Positions 11,817-24,520 of a DNA stretch of 64,000 bases are shown here, in pieces. The notes under the pieces were generated by a model. That model was not told where the DNA came from. It made no database searches and saw only the letters and a program-made list of their open reading frames with translations. This stretch comes from Rhabditoides inermis (lineage: Eukaryota > Nematoda > Chromadorea > Rhabditida > Rhabditidae), in NCBI GenBank assembly GCA_963966185.1, contig CAWZYM010000369.1:852001-916000 (forward strand). The letters are read 5' to 3'. A program made the position numbers and the translations under genes. How positions within the stretch are numbered: the stretch's first letter is position 1; every line of letters begins with the position of its first letter.

Positions 11817-14800
11817 CCAGAGGAGAACCGTTTATGAACCAGCCAGAACAATCATAACACACAACACATGCCTATCAGTGATCAGCTGATCGTCTCATCA
11901 GTTCCTCCTGAGTGTGTAGTCCTCCGCGATGGGCGTGTGCTTCTTTCTCCGTCCCCTCGAATCGAGCGGGGCCTTGATGGGCGGGCGGGCGAGCGAGAAC
12001 TGGGCAGACAAACCAGAGGAGAACCATTTATGAACCAGCCAGAACCATCATAACACACAACACATGCCTATCAGTGATCAGCTGATCGTCTCATCAGTTC
12101 CTCCTGAGTGTGTAGTCCTCCGCGATGGGCGTGTGCTTCTTTCTCCGTCCCCTCGAATCGAGCGGGGCCTTGATGGGCGGGCGGGCGAGCGAGAACTGGG
12201 CAGACACACCAGAGGAGAACCATTTATGAACCAGCCAGAACCATCATAACACACAACACATGCCTATCAGTGATCAGCTGATCGTCTCATCAGTTCCTCC
12301 TGAGTGTGTAGTCCTCCGCGATGGGCGTGTGCTTCTTTCTCCGTCCCCTCGAATCGAGCGGGGCCTTGATGGGCGGGCGGGCGAGCGAGAACTGGGCAGA
12401 CACACCAGAGGAGAACCATTTATGAACCAGCCAGAACCATCATAACACACAACACATGCCTATCAGTGATCAGCTGATCGTCTCATCAGTTCCTCCTGAG
12501 TGTGTAGTCCTCCGCGATGGGCGTGTGCTTCTTTCTCCGTCCCCTCGAATCGAGCGGGGCCTTGATGGGCGGGCGGGCGAGCGAGAACTGGGCAGACACA
12601 CCAGAGGAGAACCATTTATGAACCAGCCAGAACCATCATAACACACAACACATGCCTATCAGTGATCAGCTGATCGTCTCATCAGTTCCTCCTGAGTGTG
12701 TAGTCCTCCGCAATGGGCGTGTGCTTCTTTCTCCGTCCCCTCGAATCGAGCGGGGCCTTGATGGGCGGGCGGGCGAGCGAGAACTGGGCAGACACACCAG
12801 AGGAGAACCATTTATGAACCAGCCAGAACCATCATAACACACAACACATGCCTATCAGTGATCAGCTGATCGTCTCATCAGTTCCTCCTGAGTGTGTAGT
12901 CCTCCGCGATGGGCGTGTGCTTCTTTCTCCGTCCCCTCGAATCGAGCGGGGCCTTGATGGGCGGGCGGGCGAGCGAGAACTGGGCAGACACACCAGAGGA
13001 GAACCATTTATGAACCAGCCAGAACCATCATAACACACAACACATGCCTATCAGTGATCAGCTGATCGTCTCATCAGTTCCTCCTGAGTGTGTAGTCCTC
13101 CGCGATGGGCGTGTGCTTCTTTCTCCGTCCCCTCGAATCGAGCGGGGCCTTGATGGGCGGGCGGGCGAGCGAGAACTGGGCAGACACACCAGAGGAGAAC
13201 CATTTATGAACCAGCCAGAACCATCATAACACACAACACATGCCTATCAGTGATCAGCTGATCGTCTCATCAGTTCCTCCTGAGTGTGTAGTCCTCCGCG
13301 ATGGGCGTGTGCTTCTTTCTCCGTCCCCTCGAATCGAGCGGGGCCTTGATGGGCGGGCGGGCGAGCGAGAACTGGGCAGACACACCAGAGGAGAACCATT
13401 TATGAACCAGCCAGAACCATCATAACATACAACACATGCCTATCAGTGATCAGCTGATCGTCTCATCAGTTCCTCCTGAGTGTGTAGTCCTTCGCGATGG
13501 GCGTGTGCTTCTTTCTCCGTCCCCTCGAATCGAGCGGGGCCTTGATGGGCGGGCGGGCGAGCGAGAACTGGGCAGACACACCAGAGGAGAACCATTTATG
13601 AACCAGCCAGAACCATCATAACACACAACACATGCCTATCAGTGATCAGCTGATCGTCTCATCAGTTCCTCCTGAGTGTGTAGTCCTCCGCGATGGGCGT
13701 GTGCTTCTTTCTCCGTCCCCTCGAATCGAGCGGGGCCTTGATGGGCGGGCGGGCGAGCGAGAACTGGGCAGACACACCAGAGGAGAACCATTTATGAACC
13801 AGCCAGAACCATCATAACACACAACACATGCCTATCAGTGATCAGCTGATCGTCTCATCAGTTCCTCCTGAGTGTGTAGTCCTCCGCGATGGGCGTGTGC
13901 TTCTTTCTCCGTCCCCTCGAATCGAGCGGGGCCTTGATGGGCGGGCGGGCGAGCGAGAACTGGGCAGACACACCAGAGGAGAACTATTTATGAACCAGCC
14001 AGAACCATCATAACACACAACACATGCCTATCAGTGATCAGCTGATCGTCTCATCAGTTCCTCCTGAGTGTGTAGTCCTCCGCGATGGGCGTGTGCTTCT
14101 TTCTCCGTCCCCTCGAATCGAGCGGGGCCTTGATGGGCGGGCGGGCGAGCGAGAACTGGGCAGACACACCAGAGGAGAACCATTTATGAACCAGCCAGAA
14201 CCATCATAACACACAACACATGCCTATCAGTGATCAGCTGATCGTCTCATCAGTTCCTCCTGAGTGTGTAGTCCTTCGCGATGGGCGTGTGCTTCTTTCT
14301 CCGTCCCCTCGAATCGAGCGGGGCCTTGATGGGCGGGCGGGCGAGCGAGAACTGGGCAGACACACCAGAGGAGAACCATTTATGAACCAGCCAGAACCAT
14401 CATAACACACAACACATGCCTATCAGTGATCAGCTGATCGTCTCATCAGTTCCTCCTGAGTGTGTAGTCCTCCGCGATGGGCGTGTGCTTCTTTCTCCGT
14501 CCCCTCGAATCGAGCGGGGCCTTGATGGGCGGGCGGGCGAGCGAGAACTGGGCAGACACACCAGAGGAGAACCATTTATGAACCAGCCAGAACCATCATA
14601 ACACACAACACATGCCTATCAGTGATCAGCTGATCGTCTCATCAGTTCCTCCTGAGTGTGTAGTCCTCCGCGATGGGCGTGTGCTTCTTTCTCCGTCCCC
14701 TCGAATCGAGCGGGGCCTTGATGGGCGGGCGGGCGAGCGAGAACTGGGCAGACACACCAGAGGAGAACCATTTATGAACCAGCCAGAACCATCATAACAC

Positions 14801-16716
14801 ACAACACATGCCTATCAGTGATCAGCTGATCGTCTCATCAGTTCCTCCTGAGTGTGTAGTCCTCCGCGATGGGCGTGTGCTTCTTTCTCCGTCCCCTCGA
14901 ATCGAGCGGGGCCTTGATGGGCGGGCGGGCGAGCGAGAACTGGGCAGACACACCAGAGGAGAACCATTTATGAACCAGCCAGAACCATCATAACACACAA
15001 CACATGCCTATCAGTGATCAGCTGATCGTCTCATCAGTTCCTCCTGAGTGTGTAGTCCTCCGCGATGGGCGTGTGCTTCTTTCTCCGTCCCCTCGAATCG
15101 AGCGGGGCCTTGATGGGCGGGCGGGCGAGCGAGAACTGGGCAGACACACCAGAGGAGAACCATTTATGAACCAGCCAGAACCATCATAACACACAACACA
15201 TGCCTATCAGTGATCAGCTGATCGTCTCATCAGTTCCTCCTGAGTGTGTAGTCCTCCGCGATGGGCGTGTGCTTCTTTCTCCGTCCCCTCGAATCGAGCG
15301 GGGCCTTGATGGGCGGGCGGGCGAGCGAGAACTGGGCAGACACACCAGAGGAGAACCATTTATGAACCAGCCAGAACCATCATAACACACAACGCATGCC
15401 TATCAGTGATCAGCTGATCGTCTCATCAGTTCCTCCTGAGTGTGTAGTCCTCCGCGATGGGCGTGTGCTTCTTTCTCCGTCCCCTCGAATCGAGCGGGGC
15501 CTTGATGGGCGGGCGGGCGAGCGAGAACTGGGCAGACACACCAGAGGAGAACCATTTATGAACCAGCCAGAACCATCATAACACACAACACATGCCTATC
15601 AGTGATCAGCTGATCGTCTCATCAGTTCCTCCTGAGTGTGTAGTCCTCCGCGATGGGCGTGTGCTTCTTTCTCCGTCCCCTCGAATCGAGCGGGGCCTTG
15701 ATGGGCGGGCGGGCGAGCGAGAACTGGGCAGACACACCAGAGGAGAACCATTTATGAACCAGCCAGAACCATCATAACACACAACACATGCCTATCAGTG
15801 ATCAGCTGATCGTCTCATCAGTTCCTCCTGAGTGTGTAGTCCTCCGCGATGGGCGTGTGCTTCTTTCTCCGTCCCCTCGAATCGAGCGAGGCCTTGATGG
15901 GCGGGCGGGCGAGCGAGAACTGGGCAGACACACCAGAGGAGAACCATTTATGAACCAGCCAGAACCATCATAACACACAACACATGCCTATCAGTGATCA
16001 GCTGATCGTCTCATCAGTTCCTCCTGAGTGTGTAGTCCTCCGCGATGGGCGTGTGCTTCTTTCTCCGTCCCCTCGAATCGAGCGGGGCCTTGATGGGCGG
16101 GCGGGCGAGCGAGAACTGGGCAGACACACCAGAGGAGAACCATTTATGAACCAGCCAGAACCATCATAACACACAACGCATGCCTATCAGTGATCAGCTG
16201 ATCGTCTCATCAGTTCCTCCTGAGTGTGTAGTCCTCCGCGATGGGCGTGTGCTTCTTTCTCCGTCCCCTCGAATCGAGCGGGGCCTTGATGGGCGGGCGG
16301 GCGAGCGAGAACTGGGCAGACACACCAGAGGAGAACCATTTATGAACCAGCCAGAACCATCATAACACACAACACATGCCTATCAGTGATCAGCTGATCG
16401 TCTCATCAGTTCCTCCTGAGTGTGTAGTCCTCCGCGATGGGCGTGTGCTTCTTTCTCCGTCCCCTCGAATCGAGCGGGGCCTTGATGGGCGGGCGGGCGA
16501 GCGAGAACTGGGCAGACACACCAGAGGAGAACCATTTATGAACCAGCCAGAACCATCATAACACACAACACATGCCTATCAGTGATCAGCTGATCGTCTC
16601 ATCAGTTCCTCCTGAGTGTGTAGTCCTCCGCGATGGGCGTGTGCTTCTTTCTCCGTCCCCTCGAATCGAGCGGGGCCTTGATGGGCGGGCGGGCGAGCGA
16701 GAACTGGGCAGACAAC
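11817..16716. repeat. 196-bp satellite array, 25 units
   Basis: Head-to-tail units with an exact 196-bp period; CCAGAGGAGAACC recurs every 196 bases from 11817. Each unit contains the 12-bp palindrome GATCAGCTGATC and a GGGCGGGCGGGCGAGCGAG block. The first unit differs at several places (CCGTTT, ACAATC, ACAAACC). Later units differ by only a few substitutions, e.g. near 12712, 13428, 13492, 13985, 14274, 15393, 15890 and 16178. The 61-codon frame in each unit is incidental: 196 is not a multiple of three, so frames never join. The array ends about 130 bases from the stop codon of the BTB gene. Confidence 0.97.
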
Positions 16717-16848
16717 ATGCTGCAATGAACCATACTTTTTTCGTACGTTTCATGCGTGATACATTTGCAAAGCACACTTTCTTGTTTCAATAGAACCAGC
16801 TTATCGCGATTTAAGATTTAAGAAAAGAAGCATTAGGGCTACGAATAA

Positions 16849-19800
16849 CTAATCTACACTCACACTACTCTGCCTCTGCACACACATTCTTGACTGCACA
16901 TTACTGTAAGTGGGAAAAGTAACAAATGATTACAAAAGACATCTTATAGCAGACAGTGCAGTGAAATTTCTCATCATCAGAAAGAAGGTTGCAATCTGAC
17001 TGATTTATGCACAGCAACGGAACGTCAACAACCCTCTCACCTGGTCTGGCAATGACACTCATCCGTCGTGTCATTCAATGGAAGCAGCGCGTGCGCACAT
17101 TGGAAGTAGGCTTGAAGCTCGCCCTGCGCCTGAAACGACCCCTGTGAAGGTGCGGTCAGTCTGTTCAAACACTTATCAGAAGTTTTGCGAAGAAGTTTGA
17201 AGGCTATCGCAAGTAATACTAAGTCGATTGGAGTCGTTTGAAGTAATCCGAGGGCGAATCGCAAAGCATATCGGAAGTAGTTTGAAGAGTCTAACCGCTA
17301 CTTGACCACGCCTCTTCTAACCCCGCCCACTCTAGCCCCGCCCCCCACCTTCCGTTCCAACTCGCAGCCCCAGTCGGGAACGCACTTCTCGCAGCCGATT
17401 AGCTTCCGACAGGGGAGGACGTGAACGCGGACCTGAAGCCACGCCCCCGTAGGCCACGCCCCCTTTCACTCCTCACCTTTATCCTGTCTTTTGTCCGGCC
17501 GCATCGCGGGCATCGATCCATTTCCAGAGTGAAGTGATCCATTCGATGAATTGTTTCGAATACAGAAACTGCCTGAAGTAGTACGGTATGAAAGAATGGA
17601 TGCATTTCGAAACAGAAACATAGAATTACGAAAATCGTTTAACTGGTATGCAATTTTGAATGTTGTGAGTGGACACGTTGCATTGCGGATAGAAAGTGGA
17701 ATGGAGTGTTTGTAGAATAATGTATGTAGGTGTAGGCGTCATGAAATAGACATGTGACAATCTTTTGGAATTTGAAATCTTCACACTTTACACGCGAATG
17801 AGCGAATCGAGGTGAGAGAATTCATACAAAGTGCAAAAAGCGTATCGTACCTTGTTGTACGTTCCTCTCAACTTTGCAGCGAGAATGTCTGCGTAGGTGG
17901 CTTCACTAAAAGACACGTGTCTCACATCCTTGCTCCGCCCCCTAAGCCCCGCCCCTTCTTGCCCCGCCCCCACCTCATCATGTGCCGATGTTCTTCGAGC
18001 GACGACAGCGCTAACCGTGCGACGGACGGAACGCAAGCCGCCTGAATTTTTTTCTGCTCTCATTTTGAAAAAAAATCGGATACGTTTCACATGCCAGATG
18101 TATTTGAAACTGTAGAACTTATAGTAATTATCCGGGTTCGGAAGAAAAAAATCACGACCACACTAGCTCCGCCCACGCTAGCTCCGCCCCCTCACCTTGA
18201 CACTGCCGTCGAGTTTGTGCTTGAGACTCCAGTTCAGCCAGCAGAGAGCGACCATCGCGGGACGCTTGCCGACCCGAAGAGGTCTCCCTCTCTCTCCCTC
18301 TCTCTCTCCCTCTCTCTTTCTTTCTCTTCCATCTCTTTCCTCTCTCTCTCCTCTCTCTTTTTCTCTCCTCTCTCTCCCTTTCTCCTCTCTCTCTCCCTCT
18401 CTCCCTCTCTCCCTCTCTCCCTTCCTCTCTCTCCTAAATCTCTCTATCCATTTCTCTCACTCTCCCTCTCTCACCCTCTCTCTCCCTCTCTCTCCCCCTC
18501 TCCCTCTCCCTTTCTCCCTCTCTCTCCTTCTGTCTCCCCCTCTCTCTCTCCCTCTCTCCCCCCTCTCCCTCTTCTCTCTCTCTCTCTACTCACATTCTCA
18601 ATGATATACTTTGCACACCGCATCTCCAATCCCCGCGACTCGAATCGTCGAGAGAGTCGCATACACGTCTCGAGGGTGTCGTCTGAATGAAAAAAGATTT
18701 TTCATGTTGTTGTTGTTGGTATTTTTTTGTAAACTGTCTCCGTCACTCCAATCTACGGGTTCCACCGAAATCGGTATTGTTTGAACTCGCAGCCGTTATT
18801 TACCTTGTCATTATAAATATTCTGATATTATGAATCTCCGATATGGAGAGATATGTTCACAACTGGATCTCGATGGAGAGATGTCAACATTACTGGTTGT
18901 GTACACACTATCGACATTCCATGATTGAACGTTATGTTTTTGTGTCAATGATGTGAAACATGTGCATGTAATAAACTGGTGAAACGGCTTAACACGAAAC
19001 ATGAGCGCATTGTTGTGGATCACAAGCTCTCGTGTGATAAATGTGGTGTGAAACGTATGTGTATGTATTGCCATGAAACATCAAAAACTAAATACAAACA
19101 AAATTCAAACCTCCAATATCTTTCAGCGCTGGACACGGTATCGCTGACTCGACGAACCATCTGGAAAATCGATAAGCAATCAATATTATCAAAAACGGTT
19201 CAAATCGATAACCAATCAATACCTGAACTGTGTAACAGGAGTAGGCGCTGTCATACCAGACACGGAAACGTGAAGATCGGTGGTGGGCGGGCCTTCGGAC
19301 TGCAATCGATAATTACTCGATACTCGATAATCGATCGATACATACATTATAATATCATAACCACGTTGTTACGGTCGGACCAAAACAAACACGTGCTATT
19401 GATGCTGAAATGCAATGCAGATTTCATTAAAGAAACAGTGGCGACTTATTTTCGACTCGGAGTACTATTAAAAATCATATTAACCTAACGCATTTGCATT
19501 TTTCACGAAAGAACGACGATTCTGCGTTGTTTTCGATTCTGCAACTGCCAAGAATGCAGCTCAAAATTTGAATTTCCCGCCAACACTTTACTGCAAAAAA
19601 TTTGGGGTCGGAGACGTAACCGCAAATGAACAACGGACTGTCACTTGCTTCATGGCTCAGTGCATGTGCGCTGCGTTGTGACTCTAATCCTTGCGGGTTC
19701 GATTCCTCTCACTGCCAAATGTTTTGTTCGTGTGAAAATGAGGAGTTGTGGCAGGTTGTGGCAGAAATAAGTCGCCACTGTGCCTTTAAGCAATAGTGAA

Positions 19801-22800
19801 ACGTATCATTGATTCATCACATCAATCAATCAATTAATCGTTACCATGAACATCTGTCGGAAGTAGTCCGAGGCGTGCGCCAGTTGATGCCGACAGATGA
19901 GGAAGCGAGTCGACTGAAAGGATAATATTCTTGAAATGAATACGTTTCACTCCTCACATATATAGAGAAATCACCGATAAAGTTAATTTCAATCCAACTC
20001 GTACTGACAGTTCAGAAATGAAAATGATCAAGTGTAAAAAGACACGATTCTTTCTTCTTTCTTCTTCTTTCCCCGCGGCATGCGGTCGGGTCTTCATTTT
20101 GCCCCGCCGCTGCCGGATGATCGGGCGCATCGACAAGAATCCTTCCCAAGACATCCATTGAGCCGGCGGGAAGTAGCTCATGCGGAAGCAGTTCGGGCGC
20201 GAGGAGATACTATGTGCAAAGCAAAGGAGTCTCCGGCGCTGTCACTTCAACAATGGTACTCTAATGGTCTATGGAAAGAATATCGATCAAGTATCGGAAA
20301 ACTATCGATCAAGAATCGTCTTCCGCCACTAACCTCGTCTGCCCAACTGTCTTTCCCCGGCGTTAGCCCATAAGATCTTGGCCCACTGTATGCTTTCTAT
20401 CCTATTATTGTGATTGTGATTGTCATATTCAGCTATAACGATTCCGGATAAACACTTGACTTGACTTGAAAAAGACACGAGTCTCAAAGACAAAAAGAGA
20501 GTGTGGCCAGTGTGGGCGTGGCCTAAGGGGGCAGTACCTCGACTTACAAGGGGGCGTTACCTAGACATACAAAAAGACACAAGTCTCAAGGACAGAAAAA
20601 GATGGCGTGGCCAGTGTGGGCGTGACCTGTGGGGGCGTTACCTCGACGACGATGCCGACACTGCATCCCTCCAGGTGGCACTGGCTGTTGAGAAAGTCGA
20701 GTGTTTGGGTGATCGTGCGACGTTTCTGAGGAGACTTGGACCTAAAGAAAGTGAAAATTTTTCTTTTCTCCACACGTTTTTGTGTCAAAAAGGTTCTGTA
20801 CCAATCCTCACCCTGTCAAATTACCCTTTGTTTTTGAGCGAGAGAGAGGAGCGAGAGAGAGAGGAGAGAGAGGGAGAGAGAGACATGGAGAGACAGAGAC
20901 AGACAAACAGACATTTCCCCGCACCTCGACACGACCTTCTCCTCCAGCCCCACCGTCTCCCGCCCGTTCCGCTTCTTCTGCGGGCTCACCGAACGCGCGC
21001 GCGGATGACCGTTCATGTGCATCGTCTAGAAGGAAATCAGTGAAAAAAGTATCTTATGATCTTATCATCGACATAATGAGTTTCGTGAAATGTGCAAGTG
21101 CGCCCAATCACATATGGTGGACCAAGAGAGGTGGACCAAGAAATATGTGTAGAGAAACGAGCAATTCGAGGAAGCCCGTTCATGTGCATGGTTCGGAAGA
21201 GAGTGGAGAAATCACTGACTGAGACCGATTGCGAAATCGATGGTGGTGATTGCGAAATCACTGATTATGTATTTCTATATGAACGTACAACTAATATACA
21301 ATTGTCGATGCGCGACCCACTTTCTATTTCGACAACCGCGTGAAACGTATGATACGAAATCAGTTAAAGTTAAACACTCACCGACGACGAGGACGCGAGT
21401 GCGCGATGGAACAGCGGCGACCCGAGCAGCTGGAAAATTTGCATACATTCAGAATCTACGAGTTCGCCGTTGGCCTGGCGCCTAGGCGCCGCAGCGCGCG
21501 GATACCGTAATACGGATAACGTTATACCGTAGTATCAATCACTGCGCGCTGATTCAGCGCTACAGTCTGTGCGTTTTTTATTTATTTTTGTGTCGTTTTT
21601 TACCCACCAGCTTGAGCTTATGAAATGCTGAAGAATGTTTGAATCTTATAATTAATCCAAATTATGACTAATATCGATAACTAATATATAAAACTGTTTA
21701 TATAAAAATATATCAATGCAAATCAATGCAAATACTCCATCCACCTCCCCGTCGAACAGCTTCGGTTCGTTGAAGTGGTTGATGTCCTGGCGGGAGTTGA
21801 GGAAGAACGAAGTGACCTCGTGCGCCAGGTGGTCTGGAGAATAAGTTTTCAATGATTACTAAGTAGATTTTTTTTTACTTTTTTTTATTTTTTAAAATTT
21901 AATTTCTATTCATTTTCTTGATAAAGTTTTTCGTGAAGGTACATAGTCCGGAAGGCGTATTCATGATAATTTATTACAATCAAGAAAACTGCGCCACACA
22001 AAACTGACGTGTAAGATAACATGAAAAGTTCTGAAAAATGTCCTGAGCGTTGGCGTTTTTATGTTTTTTGATATGTTTTATAATATTAATACATTTACAT
22101 TTATCATCGTAGTGATCATAGTCACAACATTCACTCATCAATAATGCGGTGTTATCAAAGTAATTTGTATTAAAATATCATGCACATTGAACAATGCAAT
22201 ACTCACCATTCTCCCCGCTGTCGTCCTCCTTCTCCGTGTTCCACGTGTGCACACCGACGCTGCCCTGTAACAGTGGTGGCTGAGTGGATAGTAACGTGGA
22301 CTATGGGTCCGGAGGTCGAGGGATCGAGTCCGCTACGTGTCATATGAGTTTTGCTGTGGTGATTTAGTACACAGTTTTTAGAAGCGCCTGTAACAACGGT
22401 GGCTGAGGCTGAATGACGTCCGCTACGTTTCAAACGGCTTTTATGTGTTGATTTACTATGCAATTTCAATGTGTTGTCTATCAGCCTAAAATACTTTTAC
22501 AGTTATCATATTATCTCAGGAAACTGTTTGTACCTTGTCACCACAGAGGCTGATGAGTGGATAATGACGCGCACTGGAGGTCCGGAGGTCGAGGGATCGA
22601 CTCCGCTACATTTCATATACTCGGCGCCAGAGCGATAGTTTACGATCTACCTCGCTTGCAGTTCGAAATACGGTGCCATAGCCGTCTGTCTCTCTTGTTT
22701 TGCGCGCTATTGCCGAAAGCTGACTCTCCGTCTTCCTCTGATCTTTGTATGCGCAACTTATTGCGAGCATAGAACTATATGAGTTTTATTTGGTGGTTGG

Positions 22801-23067
22801 CTATGCTTTCAGCGTTCTCTTTTTACAAAAACAAAAGCATTGTTTTTTTTCCATTCTCAATTACCAGGCTCGGGAAAGTGTTCAGCACTTAAATTATCGA
22901 TACATTTCAACCGTTTTTTATATCCTATTTGACTGTACAACTTTCAATGCCAATCGAGTGAACTCAAAACACGTTTACAATTACCAGATTCTCTTTCAGC
23001 GGTCGAGGGACTTTTATAATCCTGATTGGCTATGCAACTTTCAATGCCTTATCGATAGGCTTAAAAG

Positions 23068-23112
<45 letters not shown>

Positions 23113-23864
23113 TGATTGATTGATTGATAGGTCTAATAATAGTTTTGCAACTACCAGATTCTCGCGAAACACAGTCTTCAGTGTTCTGGAAAACGGAATG
23201 GACTTGTTAGAGTCGGAGAGGTCCTTTCGAGAAAACGACACGTTGCGATCCATTGGTAGATCAGACAATCATGGTAGATCAGAGTGGGTAGATCAGTAAT
23301 CAATGGGTAGATCAGTAAACAGATCAGTTGATCAGTGTTTTCACGCTCGAATCGTCGTAATAAATCGCGGCGCGATGGGTTTTGCAAGTGTGAATCGTGA
23401 GGGAAATGAAATATTGGAAGAAACACTCGGTGGCCGCCGCGTCCGAAATCTCTCTCTCACTTTCTCTTTCTTTCTCTCTCTCTCTGACTCACTCTCTCAC
23501 TCTCTCTCTCTACCCTCCCCTCTCTCTCTCTCTCTCTCTCTCCTCTTCCTGTTCCTTCTCTCCTCTCTCTCATTCTTTTTCTTGTTCATGTGCTGTGATA
23601 GTGCTGACTCATGATTTAGGACCAGTATGTACATGTTATTCAATCGTCGTGCATTACCAAAAAGTCATGTATACCACTATTCTACTTTTCTATAGTTAAT
23701 ATGTAAGATTCCTAGTAACAAGTAACGAAAATAGAAACACCATTAGTTTATAGTCACATTCATTTTAAAATTTACAAATCGTATATCCGCTATATCCGCT
23801 GTAGCGTCTGATCCCACTCAAAATGTGATGGATCGCTCGTTTCTGTTGTGCTGACAGACGAGAA

Positions 23865-23909
<45 letters not shown>

Positions 23910-24434
23910 GAGAGGGAGAGAGGGGGGGAGAGGAAGAGAGGAAGAGAGGAAGAGAGGAAGAGATAGAGAGAAATAGAGAGAAAGAGAGAGAGTGGAAAAG
24001 CCTCGTCAAAAATACGTCAAGAGGGCAGGTGCGAAGCAGCAAATAAAAACTATTGACTAAAAACTGCGTCAATCAAAACCCAACTAGAGTTGACCTAGAC
24101 AGACGGCAAACTTCCGCGAATGAGAAATCGATCAATAATCGATCGATACTCACCTCGTTGCTGTTGTTACTGGCGACCATTCCAATCGTGGGACCGGACA
24201 TGCGACTTCTGAAATATACACATATTTTTCGTAGCAATGCGAAGCAAGATCCAGAAAATTACTTGTAACAAGTTGGCGAGAGATCAGAAGCAGAACATGA
24301 AACCTTAGTGTAAGCAAACGAAATGTCGTGTTCTTTATGCGAAAATCACGGACTATGTGGCCAACATCAGTTTCTTCAGAACAAACTCTCCCAAAGATCG
24401 TACAACCTTCGGGAAAGCAGTTGAGAAGCCAGTT

Positions 24435-24520
<86 letters not shown>

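Noticed and set aside
11817..16716. CRISPR-like array
   Set aside because: There are no unique spacers between repeats; units are contiguous 196-bp satellites in eukaryotic DNA.
11868..16793. Twenty-five 61- to 73-codon frames beginning MPISDQLIVSS
   Set aside because: They are the same 196-bp satellite unit repeated; the frame closes in every unit and does not join across units.
18091..18690. 199-codon Ser/Leu-rich frame, and similar frames over CT/GA tracts throughout
   Set aside because: Low-complexity translation of dinucleotide repeats; the opposite strand carries BTB exons here.
22265..22350. Possible tRNA gene
   Set aside because: Only promoter-box similarity; tandem decayed copies point to a SINE.
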